Origin: Lachnospiraceae bacterium
GTDB lineage: Bacteria; Bacillota; Clostridia; Lachnospirales; Lachnospiraceae
NCBI GenBank assembly: GCA_900199595.1
Contig: FZRB01000009.1
Coordinates: 1-64,000, forward strand
DNA length: 64,000 bases
Direction of reading: 5' to 3'
The position numbers and the translations under genes were made by a program. Shown in pieces: positions 55,865 to 63,808 of the stretch (position 1 is the stretch's first letter; every line of letters starts with the position of its first letter). The notes below the pieces were generated by a model. It made no database searches. It saw only the letters and a list, made by a program, of their open reading frames with translations, and was not told the DNA's origin.

Positions 55865-58800
55865 TTATATGGTTATTACCTCAGGAGTCGGATATTTCTT
55901 ATCTTCGTACAGCACGCTGATACTGTAGGTTCCTTCCTCTATCAGAGACTTGTCAAACCTCGTAATGAAGCCTGCAAACTCTATGGAGGTTTCACTCTTA
56001 TACTTTTCTGCTACATCTGTTCTTCTTTTCTTGGATGTAGTCACTACATATGTTCTATCCGAATGAACCTCTGAAGAATCAGAGGATATTTCACTATGTT
56101 CCACTTTCTCCAGCAGAACCTCGACCTTCATATCAAGATTATATAGACTTCCCGGCTCGAAGGCCCAGCCTTCTATAACAATATCTCCATCCAGGCGTGC
56201 CATATCGATCTCGCATAGGATATTATTTCCCTTTTTAATCGTTTCATCACCCTGGAGTATTCTTACCTCATATACATTAAAACGTTCAAATGCATAGTCC
56301 GAGTCTGTTTTTATCTTTGTCAGATATGGATTATAATACGGATCCATATCCTCCAGCTCAGGATGCTTCGCATACAGCTTATTCTTTTCAGCAATAAGTC
56401 TGTTTATCTTTTCTTCATCTATATCAAGTCCTCTGGAAAGTGACTCATGATGATAAAGCACTGCATCATTTCTTATAACGTTTTTATATCCTGCTTCAAA
56501 AAGCTTAAAGCACAGTTCAACATCATTATAGGCAACAGGAAGTTCTTCATCAAAACCACCAGAACGTCTGAACTTATCCCTTCCAACCATCAGGCAGGCT
56601 CCAGTAAGTGCAAGTACGTTTCTGTCGATTCTATTAAAGCCAAAGTAGAGCTCCTGTCCGTCATCCATATGCGAAAACAGATGTAAAGGATTACGTCCTC
56701 TGCATATAATACCATCATGCTGGATCAGCTTGGTTTCGGGATAGAGGAGCTTTGCTCCCACAGCACCTGTCCCCGGCTGAGAAGCCTGTCCAAGCATCCG
56801 TCCAAGCCATATATCATCAGAAGCCTCAATATCGTCATTCAGAAACAGAAGATATTTTCCCGATGACTTCTCTGCTCCAAGATTGCACATTTTTGAAAAG
56901 TTAAATTCCTGAGGTTCATATATATAATCAATCCCAAGAAGCTCTGATTTTTCTTTTCCGGAATGTTCTCTTTCTGCTTCAGTTATTACTGACTTAATCA
57001 TTTCTTCTACTGCTTTTTTGTTTTCAGGAGTACTTCCGTTATCAACTATGATTATCTCATAGCCATATACACCCTTATGCTTCTTTGAGGTTATGCTCCG
57101 GATACATTTTTCCAGAACCTTAGGATTATCCTTCGATAAGATAATAATACTTATCATGTCGTCAGACTTTGTCGCATATATAACGTGAAGCCTTTTTTCG
57201 CTGTCCTCATTTATCTCTGCACGAATACTATTCTTCCTCAGATACTTTTCCAGAGCAGCCAGATCTGTATAAACTCCAAAGGATTCTGTATGATAAAGGA
57301 CTCTTGGAATATGTCTGATACCACCTTTTCCGGATATTGAAAGAACCATTCTGTATAGAGCGCAGTGAGAAAGCTCATACATCAGATCTACACCGGAACC
57401 ACTTTTCTTTATAAAATCCTTAACTATAGACGCTTTAAAGACTCCCATTGTGCCCGTGTAGCCTGAGGAATAAAATGTATCCACTGAAAAATCAGGCTTC
57501 ATAAAGCCGGCTTCGCGAACTCCATTTTCATTCTGGATGTCTTCATCTGAATAAATATAAGTAACATCCCTGTCACCATTTATTACACCAACGATTTCAG
57601 AAAGAGCATTCGGTGAAAGAGTATCGCCCTTTCTTATGAACAGTATATATTCACCTGAAGCCGAATCAATTGATGTTATTTCATGATTTGTGTATCGGCT
57701 CTCTTTTACTGAATCAATAGTTTTATCAGCGATACCTCTCCTGTCATCTGTATCGTAGAGCACCACCGAAATAAGCGGATTATATCTATAGCTGGAAGGA
57801 ATCTTATACTCGCTGTCACATTTACGGATCCAGGTATTATAGTCTCCTTCCACCTCATCAACCAGCTCTCTCATACGTCTCTCACGATAATTTATATAAT
57901 CACCTGACGCTGCAGCTCTCTGATTAATTGCGCCATACAATTTTGATTTTCCAATCATATGTATCTTGTGGAAGCTCTTGTTCAGTCTTTCACGGCTTGT
58001 TCTTTTTTCATGACCTTCATTTGATGCTCTGTATCTTTCAAGATACAGTCTTTCCTTATTCTTACCGAACACGTATTCCTGGAAGCTTTCTTCCATACTG
58101 TCAAAAATAGCTATTTCCAGCTCTCCAAAGCCGAACATCTTCATAAATTCTTCTTTTGAAGCTCTTTTATGAAGAGCCTTTTCATTTTCACCATAGAAAA
58201 CAGCCAGAGCACGGTATTTCAGGAAGCTGAATGGAATAGGAAAATCAAACATCCATTCATAATCAAGACAATATATGCCATCATCTGCCTTAATAAAATT
58301 ATTAAATACAGAATCATAATTTGATGATACAAGTGCCTTAATCTTTTTTCCTGTCCTGGATGCAACCGTCTTCAGCCCGGTTATATTTCCTGAGCCAAAT
58401 ACTTTTCCAAATTCCTTTGTGCCCTCAAATGTACTGAAATACTCATCATTTATATCAAACATTATATCCAGCGCATGTGACAATTTATTCTTTATTACGT
58501 CCAGAGTATCTTTCGACACATCCACTCCGGATGCAAGCACATCACCTTCAAGATATGGAAATAAAATGTCCTCATCTTTTTTCTTACCACTTAAAATTTT
58601 TATCTGTTTATAATATTTTGCCCCCGTACTGTCCGTTGAAGCTTTTCTGTTCAGCATATCACTATTTATCTGAAGTCTGTCTATAAACTCATCGGAAAGC
58701 ATTGTCAGGGGATGCTTAACTACATATTTTCTTCCATCCTTAGTTTCCTTTATGTATGTAGCCGTCTGAAATTCAGGTTTCCTGAAATTGTTAAACCTGG

Positions 58801-59479
58801 CATAGATCAGCTTATCTTCTGAACGTCCTTCTTCTCTATATTCTTTTTCACACACCAAAAGATATGATGCCGACTTTCCGGAATCAGCATCACTGAATAC
58901 TTCCAAGGGCAGAATATGATCCGGTGAAGGATAATAGATATTTCTGATTTTAAAGCCTCTTGCGGCTATCATATCCTTTATCTCTTCCAGGCTTGGAATC
59001 TCATCCGGTTTTTTCGGACTCCATACTGCCTCGGCATATTTATTCTCCACAGCAATAAAGATAGTACCTGTCGGCTTCAGAAAATGCACTGCAGTGTCAA
59101 GATTTTCCGGAGTAAAACAGTCTATCATAGTCACATAGTCATACGAATGATCCACCGGTTTATCAACTGTTATATCACGAATAGGAATCTGATCATAACC
59201 GGCAGCTCTGAGCCTGGTATTTATGATCTCCTGCTTCTCTATATCAGTCTCAACAGGAGTTACATTTAATCTATGTTCAACAAAAAACTCAGTAAAGATT
59301 CCTGTTCCGGCGCCCAGTTCAAGAACCTTTTCACCTTCCCGGAAGCTATACCACCTTAATATATTCCGTCTTACCGGAGACATATTGTAGAGGTATTCCC
59401 AATCATTTTCCTTTGAAAGGAAGGTGTCAGGATCAATACCATGAGAATATATATTTTTCATTCTTTTGAATGGATTCAT
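55865..59479 (-). CDS. Multidomain methyltransferase / kinase-like / GT2 glycosyltransferase
   Basis: 1204 residues. Residues about 40-190 form a class I SAM methyltransferase (VLELGAGTG at 52-60, MIDCFTPEN). Residues about 210-480 look like a protein- or aminoglycoside-kinase-type fold: a KYVVKHPL lysine strand, and a YCLDYEWMFDFPIPF block like a metal aspartate. Residues about 590-720 hold a degenerate GT2 fragment (VLYDTDDRRG, YIYSDEDI) and about 770-1050 a full GT2 domain (SIIILSKDNPKVLEKC, LFLNDDIEASDD). The last 130 residues are strand-rich. The 3'-end of the gene before it holds a repeat-rich leader. A methylating, chain-capping glycosyltransferase paired with the Wzt exporter is an inference. 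Confidence 0.8.
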   Translation of the reverse strand: MNPFKRMKNIYSHGIDPDTFLSKENDWEYLYNMSPVRRNILRWYSFREGEKVLELGAGTGIFTEFFVEHRLNVTPVETDIEKQEIINTRLRAAGYDQIPIRDITVDKPVDHSYDYVTMIDCFTPENLDTAVHFLKPTGTIFIAVENKYAEAVWSPKKPDEIPSLEEIKDMIAARGFKIRNIYYPSPDHILPLEVFSDADSGKSASYLLVCEKEYREEGRSEDKLIYARFNNFRKPEFQTATYIKETKDGRKYVVKHPLTMLSDEFIDRLQINSDMLNRKASTDSTGAKYYKQIKILSGKKKDEDILFPYLEGDVLASGVDVSKDTLDVIKNKLSHALDIMFDINDEYFSTFEGTKEFGKVFGSGNITGLKTVASRTGKKIKALVSSNYDSVFNNFIKADDGIYCLDYEWMFDFPIPFSFLKYRALAVFYGENEKALHKRASKEEFMKMFGFGELEIAIFDSMEESFQEYVFGKNKERLYLERYRASNEGHEKRTSRERLNKSFHKIHMIGKSKLYGAINQRAAASGDYINYRERRMRELVDEVEGDYNTWIRKCDSEYKIPSSYRYNPLISVVLYDTDDRRGIADKTIDSVKESRYTNHEITSIDSASGEYILFIRKGDTLSPNALSEIVGVINGDRDVTYIYSDEDIQNENGVREAGFMKPDFSVDTFYSSGYTGTMGVFKASIVKDFIKKSGSGVDLMYELSHCALYRMVLSISGKGGIRHIPRVLYHTESFGVYTDLAALEKYLRKNSIRAEINEDSEKRLHVIYATKSDDMISIIILSKDNPKVLEKCIRSITSKKHKGVYGYEIIIVDNGSTPENKKAVEEMIKSVITEAEREHSGKEKSELLGIDYIYEPQEFNFSKMCNLGAEKSSGKYLLFLNDDIEASDDIWLGRMLGQASQPGTGAVGAKLLYPETKLIQHDGIICRGRNPLHLFSHMDDGQELYFGFNRIDRNVLALTGACLMVGRDKFRRSGGFDEELPVAYNDVELCFKLFEAGYKNVIRNDAVLYHHESLSRGLDIDEEKINRLIAEKNKLYAKHPELEDMDPYYNPYLTKIKTDSDYAFERFNVYEVRILQGDETIKKGNNILCEIDMARLDGDIVIEGWAFEPGSLYNLDMKVEVLLEKVEHSEISSDSSEVHSDRTYVVTTSKKRRTDVAEKYKSETSIEFAGFITRFDKSLIEEGTYSISVLYEDKKYPTPEVITI

Positions 59480-59512
59480 ATAATTTAACCTTTTAATGTC
59501 TGTGTTTGCATC

Positions 59513-59585
59513 TTTTCAGAAATACGCATTTTATTTTTTTCAGAAATACGCCCATTTTATTCTTTTCAGAAATACGCCCATTCAT
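59513..59585. repeat. Three short direct repeats, TTTTCAGAAATACGC type
   Basis: TTTTCAGAAATACGC followed by an ATTTTATT or ATTCATT tail occurs three times in a row (from about 59513, 59537 and 59563), period about 25. The third copy runs into the first 92-base repeat unit. Confidence 0.75.
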
Positions 59586-59666
59586 TCGGGACGTCCGCGC
59601 TTCGCGCTCTACTGTCTGCTTCGCAGACGCCTCCCTCATGTATGTGCGGTTCCTGCTTCGCAGGAA
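59575..59666. repeat. 92-base repeat unit A with three hairpins
   Basis: Holds three stem-loops sharing a GCTTCGC apex: GCGCTTCGCGC, GTCTGCTTCGCAGAC and TTCCTGCTTCGCAGGAA. It is nearly identical to unit B, 131 bases further on. Non-coding; lies between the 1204-residue transferase gene and wzt. Confidence 0.85.
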
Positions 59667-59705
59667 TCATGAATCAGTCGGGAGTTACCTACTGTTCAAA
59701 AACCT

Positions 59706-59797
59706 CGCCCATTCATTCGGGACGTCCGCGCTTCGCGCTCTACTGTCTGCTTCGCAGACACCTCCCTCATGTATGTGCGGTTCCTGCTTCGCAGGAA
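59706..59797. repeat. 92-base repeat unit B with three hairpins
   Basis: Matches unit A at all positions but one (CAGACG versus CAGACA). The 39-base spacer between the units differs. The near-identity points to a recent duplication or to selection on the structure. Confidence 0.85.
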
Positions 59798-59800
59798 CAC

Positions 59801-59859
59801 TAGAAAATCATAAACAGCCCTTTGCTTGCAAGCAATCACGGTCTGTTTCTAATTTTCTA
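59801..59859 (-). repeat. Imperfect hairpin covering the stop codon of the ABC ATPase gene
   Basis: TAGAAAATCATAAACAG (59801-59817) pairs imperfectly with CTGTTTCTAATTTTCTA (59843-59859), enclosing the inner stem TTGCTTGCAAGCAA. The right arm includes the TAG stop. No T tract follows, so a processing or stability role is likelier than termination. The inner stem shares CTTGCAAGCAA with the element at 6648-6819. Confidence 0.6.
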
Positions 59860-61155
59860 TGATTTCTGAATAGTAACCTTTGAATTCATGTCGTAAAACC
59901 CTACCGTATTCTTATTCGATACTACTGATATCAGGAGGACATCGTACATTCTGTCATGCACCGTCAGTTCTCCATTCACAAAGCTGGTGCAGCTGATTGA
60001 AAGCAGATAGTCTCCTCCCTGAAGAAACATTTCCTGTTCAAAATCCACTATGTATACATCACCTTTTTTTGCAAGTCCCACTCCCGCATTTTCATACATA
60101 GTATTTGTTCCTGTTATGTCCTGTCCCTTCAGAGTTTTGAAGGTATATGTAAAAATAGGATCCTGAACATCCTCAAAAAATTCAACCTTATATTTTATGT
60201 GAAATTTAAAACCTTTGATCAGTGTGGCAGAAAGATTACCCTGTTCATCCATTATGGCGAAGTCTGTTATCTTCGCATCCATGATGCCGTATTCATCCAG
60301 CTTAGGATTTATCTGGAAGCTGTCCTTCCATTTCTTTTCACCATCTGCTGCCGAATCATCCCTTAAGCCGCCTGCCACATAGGTTCCTTCTTCCTGAGCT
60401 TTTATATCCTTAACTGACATTCCCGACATCAGCTTCTTGTAACGGTTGATGGTTTCTCCTGGAGTTCCTTCTCCTACATTTATTCCATGATCAAGAAGAA
60501 TGGCTTTGCTGCAGTATCTTTCAATACTTGAAAGGTCATGACTTACAAAAAGAATAGTCTTTCCTCTTTCCTTAAAGTCCTCAAACTTCTTGAAGCACTT
60601 ATTCTGGAAAAATGCGTCACCTACCGAAAGCGCCTCATCTACTATGAGAATCTCCGGATCGATATTAATTGCCACCGCAAAGGCAAGCCTTACGAACATA
60701 CCTGATGAATAGGTCTTAACAGGCTGATAAACAAAATCACCGATATCGGCGAATTCCAGAATATCATCCAGTCTTGAGTCTATTTCCTCCTTGGAAAAAC
60801 CGATCATAGTTCCATTCAGATATATATTTTCAATACCCGTATAGAGACTGTTAAATCCGGCTCCAAGCTCCAGAAGTGCCGAGATACGTCCATCTATGTC
60901 AACACTTCCCGAAGTCGGACTCAAAACCCCGGTTATGATTTTGAGCATGGTGGACTTACCTGCACCGTTGGTACCTATGATTCCGACACAGTCACCCTTC
61001 TTTACCTCGAAGCTCACATCCTTAAGAGCGTGATGCTCACGATACTTTATGCCATGTCTGAATCCCAGCATACCCAGGGCACGGTCCGTATTCGTCTCAT
61101 AAAGGTTGTATATCTTGGAGACATTATTCACTTTTATTGCGATATCATTAGCCAT
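59857..61155 (-). CDS. wzt: Polysaccharide ABC exporter ATPase with Wzt-type C-terminal domain
   Basis: 432 residues. Walker A GTNGAGKST (61-69), signature YSSGMFVRLA, Walker B ILIVDEALSVGDAFFQ and switch LFVSHDL are the marks of the TagH/Wzt/KpsT branch. Residues about 275-432 form a strand-rich C-terminal domain like the carbohydrate-binding part of Wzt, which recognises a terminal modification of the finished chain. The 1204-residue protein just downstream, with a methyltransferase domain, is a candidate for adding such a mark. It works with the permease encoded upstream; a conserved stem-loop lies between the two genes. Confidence 0.92.
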   Translation of the reverse strand: MANDIAIKVNNVSKIYNLYETNTDRALGMLGFRHGIKYREHHALKDVSFEVKKGDCVGIIGTNGAGKSTMLKIITGVLSPTSGSVDIDGRISALLELGAGFNSLYTGIENIYLNGTMIGFSKEEIDSRLDDILEFADIGDFVYQPVKTYSSGMFVRLAFAVAINIDPEILIVDEALSVGDAFFQNKCFKKFEDFKERGKTILFVSHDLSSIERYCSKAILLDHGINVGEGTPGETINRYKKLMSGMSVKDIKAQEEGTYVAGGLRDDSAADGEKKWKDSFQINPKLDEYGIMDAKITDFAIMDEQGNLSATLIKGFKFHIKYKVEFFEDVQDPIFTYTFKTLKGQDITGTNTMYENAGVGLAKKGDVYIVDFEQEMFLQGGDYLLSISCTSFVNGELTVHDRMYDVLLISVVSNKNTVGFYDMNSKVTIQKS

Positions 61156-61172
61156 AAATTATATTTCCTACC

Positions 61173-61215
61173 AAAAGGTGACACTTGAACTTTTGTTCAA
61201 AGTGTCATCTTTTTT
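61173..61215 (-). repeat. Conserved stem-loop family, copy 6, between wzm and wzt
   Basis: GGTGACACTTGAAC / GTTCAAAGTGTCATC arms (one G-T pair, one bulge) with a TTTT loop in place of CTGG. On the minus strand only four T follow, whereas six A stand before it. Termination here would cut the exporter ATPase from its permease, so it is at most partial. Confidence 0.75.
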
Positions 61216-61222
61216 GATGTTT

Positions 61223-62041
61223 TTAAAGTACGTCTGCAAAGTATTCGCGGAGTTTGTTAAATATTCTGACTCCGAACCAGAACATGAAGAAGGTCACTGC
61301 CCAGAAGTAAAGCGTCCACCAAAGACCGCTGCCTTCCCAGAACCATCTCTTGTAAAGCATACTGTCTCTGAAGCCATTTACTATATAAAACATTGGATTG
61401 ATCTTAAATATCATAAGCATCTTCGGACTGAGCATTTTCTCAGCATCCCACATAATGGGAGTGAGCCATACACCTATCTGCAGCACGAATATACTGATGA
61501 TCTGAGTAAGATCACGAAGAAATACATTTATAGCCGCAGTGAGATAAACCAGTCCCAGTGCAAAGATAATATTGCAGATGATATAATAAACCAGTTGCAG
61601 AGCATAAACCGTCGGCGCAAATCCCATACATATGCACAGGATTATCGAAAATACAATAAAGAATATATGCACAAACAGAGCCGACAGCACCTTAACAAAC
61701 GGAAGGATATCGATATTGAACATTACCTTCTTAACCAGATAATCATAATCGATCAGCGCACCCGTTCCACCATTCAGAGCCTCGGCAAAGAAAAACCACG
61801 GAACTATACCCACAACAATAAAAAGCACAAATGGGTATTCCTGATTCTGATCTGATCTGAATCCCACAGTGAAAATGAACCAGTAAACAAGAATAGTAAC
61901 TATCGGCTGAATAAATGCCCATACCATTCCGAGATACGATCCTGCATATTTAGTTCTGAAGTCATTTTTCGCAAGGGTAAATGCCAGCTTACGATTCTTG
62001 AAGAGTTCAACCGGAATTGATTCTCTTTTGTTCCTGTTCAT
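61223..62041 (-). CDS. wzm: Polysaccharide ABC exporter permease
   Basis: 272 residues with six membrane segments in the ABC-2 pattern. An amphipathic N-terminus (ELFKNRKLAFTLAKNDFRTK) precedes YAGSYLGMVWAFIQPI, the typical Wzm/TagG/KpsM opening, and WLTPIMWDAE lies before the late segments. It moves a completed lipid-linked polymer across the membrane together with the Wzt-like ATPase. Conserved stem-loops stand on both sides of the gene. Confidence 0.93.
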   Translation of the reverse strand: MNRNKRESIPVELFKNRKLAFTLAKNDFRTKYAGSYLGMVWAFIQPIVTILVYWFIFTVGFRSDQNQEYPFVLFIVVGIVPWFFFAEALNGGTGALIDYDYLVKKVMFNIDILPFVKVLSALFVHIFFIVFSIILCICMGFAPTVYALQLVYYIICNIIFALGLVYLTAAINVFLRDLTQIISIFVLQIGVWLTPIMWDAEKMLSPKMLMIFKINPMFYIVNGFRDSMLYKRWFWEGSGLWWTLYFWAVTFFMFWFGVRIFNKLREYFADVL

Positions 62042-62077
62042 GTATGTAACTCTCTTTTACTTATTCTATGAATGACC

Positions 62078-62117
62078 GGTGACATTTTGAACCTGATTCA
62101 AAGTGTCACCTTTTTTT
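62078..62117. repeat. Conserved stem-loop family, copy 7, with T tract on the opposite strand
   Basis: GGTGACATTTTGAA and TTCAAAGTGTCACC arms with a CCTGA apex. Seven T follow on the plus strand only; on the minus strand, the coding direction of rfbC and wzm, the hairpin is followed by GGTCATT. It therefore cannot be an intrinsic terminator for these genes. Confidence 0.8.
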
Positions 62118-62119
62118 GC

Positions 62120-62707
62120 TCAGATTCCTCTTTCTTCTCTGTATGCCTTGATTCCGCCCCATACTCTGTCCTTGTCAGAAAGTGTCAGTTCATCCTCTGT
62201 CATACCATCCGGAAGCGGCCATTCAACTCCGATATCCGGATCATTCCATAGAAGTCCGCCCTCATCATTAGGATGATAAAAATCTGTACATTTATAACAG
62301 AACTCAGCATAATCAGACAGTACTATAAATCCGTGAGCGAAATTCTTCGGAATAAAGAACTGCTTCTTATTCTCCTCAGACAGTCTCACACCATACCACA
62401 TACCAAAAGTTTTGCTGCCTTCTCTAAGATCAACGGCAACATCGAAAACTTCACCCTTTATAACTCTTACCAGCTTGTCCTGAGGAAACTCTTTCTGAAA
62501 ATGTAATCCTCTCAGAACGCCCTTCTTTGAAGCACTCTGATTGTCCTGCACAAACTCATAAGGTATACCTGCTTCAGTCATATCATTCTTATTATAGGTC
62601 TCCATAAAATAGCCTCTTGCATCACCAAACACAGTGGGTGTTATCACCTTAAGGCCTTCTATCTCGATTCCGTTTTTTTCGCAGTTTTCAACAGTTATTT
62701 TTCCCAT
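62120..62707 (-). CDS. rfbC: dTDP-4-dehydrorhamnose 3,5-epimerase-like protein
   Basis: 195 residues, cupin fold, as usual for RmlC. The catalytic histidine lies in VLRGLHFQ, the partner aspartate in DVAVDLREG, and the tyrosine in FCYKCTDFY. It epimerises a dTDP-4-keto-6-deoxy sugar on the way to dTDP-rhamnose or a related deoxysugar. No rmlA, rmlB or rmlD is recognised in the window, so the other steps are coded elsewhere or the neighbouring SDR gene replaces RmlD. Confidence 0.93.
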   Translation of the reverse strand: MGKITVENCEKNGIEIEGLKVITPTVFGDARGYFMETYNKNDMTEAGIPYEFVQDNQSASKKGVLRGLHFQKEFPQDKLVRVIKGEVFDVAVDLREGSKTFGMWYGVRLSEENKKQFFIPKNFAHGFIVLSDYAEFCYKCTDFYHPNDEGGLLWNDPDIGVEWPLPDGMTEDELTLSDKDRVWGGIKAYREERGI

Positions 62708-62776
62708 TTTTCTCCTTCCCGGGATTCATCTGTCCCTCTCGTTATTTATATCGATATCTATCTGTGATTTACCCAA

Positions 62777-63757
62777 TTAAATAGTCATATGCTCACGAGC
62801 CCATTCGACAGTCTTTTTTATACCCTCTTCAAATGTGGTTTCCGGCACAAATCCTGTATCTGCCACCAGCTCCGTTATATCAGCTTCCAGATGCATCACC
62901 TGATTTTTGTCATATTCTCTTTCTCCGATCCCCACATCAAGTGTCGGATCGATGGCATCTCTTATGGCATAGATATACTCTCTCAGAAGTCTGCCCTCGC
63001 CTGAACCGATTGTATAACACTTTTGATTCAGCCCCATTTCTGCCAGTGCGATAAATGCCTTGGCCAGATCTTCAACATAGATATAATCCCATATCTGCTC
63101 AGCAGGAGTGAAACTCATCTTCTCCCCATGCAGCATGGTATTAATTGCCGACATAACCATCGTTGATGAATTATCACCCGGACCATAGCTGCTTACAATT
63201 CTTCCCCAGACATGCCTTATGCCCAGATTCTCACATTCCAGCTGGGACAGCCTGCATGCTGCAAGCTTTGCAACACCATACCCTGTTTTAGGATCCTTCG
63301 GAAGTTCATCTGTAAGCTTAGCACTTGCAATTCCAAACTCTGCCTGAGAGCCCGCACCCACAAATGCCTTGCATCCGGTTTCATAAGCCAGATGAACCGC
63401 ATCCACAGTTGCCTTTATATTAATAGCCTGCTTAGAAGCATCATTTCTGCCCGGGCCAAATGTATGCGCCCAGCCGAAATGAAAGAAAGCATCATGCTCC
63501 CAGCCCAGCTTATCTCTTAATGTTCTGAGTTCTGACAGATCACAGTCAAACAGTTTAAGGGTTCCATGCTCTCTGTTTTCATCATCAGAGCTGTTATCTG
63601 CTTCGATCTTGTCCTTCTCCACAAGATCCTCCAGATACTCAAGATTCTCAGACATGGGTCTTGTTATTGCAGTTACATTAACGCCCTGTCTCAGTAGAAG
63701 TCTTGTTACTTCCGCTCCTATCATTCCGGTTGCACCGGTAATTATCACATCTTTCAT
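62777..63757 (-). CDS. NAD(P)-dependent epimerase/dehydratase (extended SDR)
   Basis: 326 residues. TGATGMIGAEV (8-18) is the dinucleotide-binding loop; GAGSQAEFG and YGVAKLAA (Tyr-xxx-Lys) form the SDR active site. WDYIYVEDLAKAF and YTIGSGE are late family blocks of nucleotide-sugar enzymes. An acidic insertion sits near residues 50-65. The sequence fits 4-reductases or 4-epimerases such as CDP-abequose or dTDP-deoxysugar reductases; a partnership with the RfbC protein is likely, but the exact product is open. Confidence 0.85.
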   Translation of the reverse strand: MKDVIITGATGMIGAEVTRLLLRQGVNVTAITRPMSENLEYLEDLVEKDKIEADNSSDDENREHGTLKLFDCDLSELRTLRDKLGWEHDAFFHFGWAHTFGPGRNDASKQAINIKATVDAVHLAYETGCKAFVGAGSQAEFGIASAKLTDELPKDPKTGYGVAKLAACRLSQLECENLGIRHVWGRIVSSYGPGDNSSTMVMSAINTMLHGEKMSFTPAEQIWDYIYVEDLAKAFIALAEMGLNQKCYTIGSGEGRLLREYIYAIRDAIDPTLDVGIGEREYDKNQVMHLEADITELVADTGFVPETTFEEGIKKTVEWAREHMTI

Positions 63758-63808
63758 ACAATACCTTTTAATAAATCTATCCTAATACTTGTTTATCAGT
63801 AATTAATC

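Noticed and set aside
59575-59797. Possible CRISPR array
   Set aside because: Only two units of 92 bases with a 39-base spacer, each internally structured; no cas genes. Not a CRISPR layout.
59506-59862. 118-residue plus-strand frame across the repeats
   Set aside because: It translates the hairpin repeats, so the duplicated peptide is only a reflection of the DNA repeat; no ribosome site.
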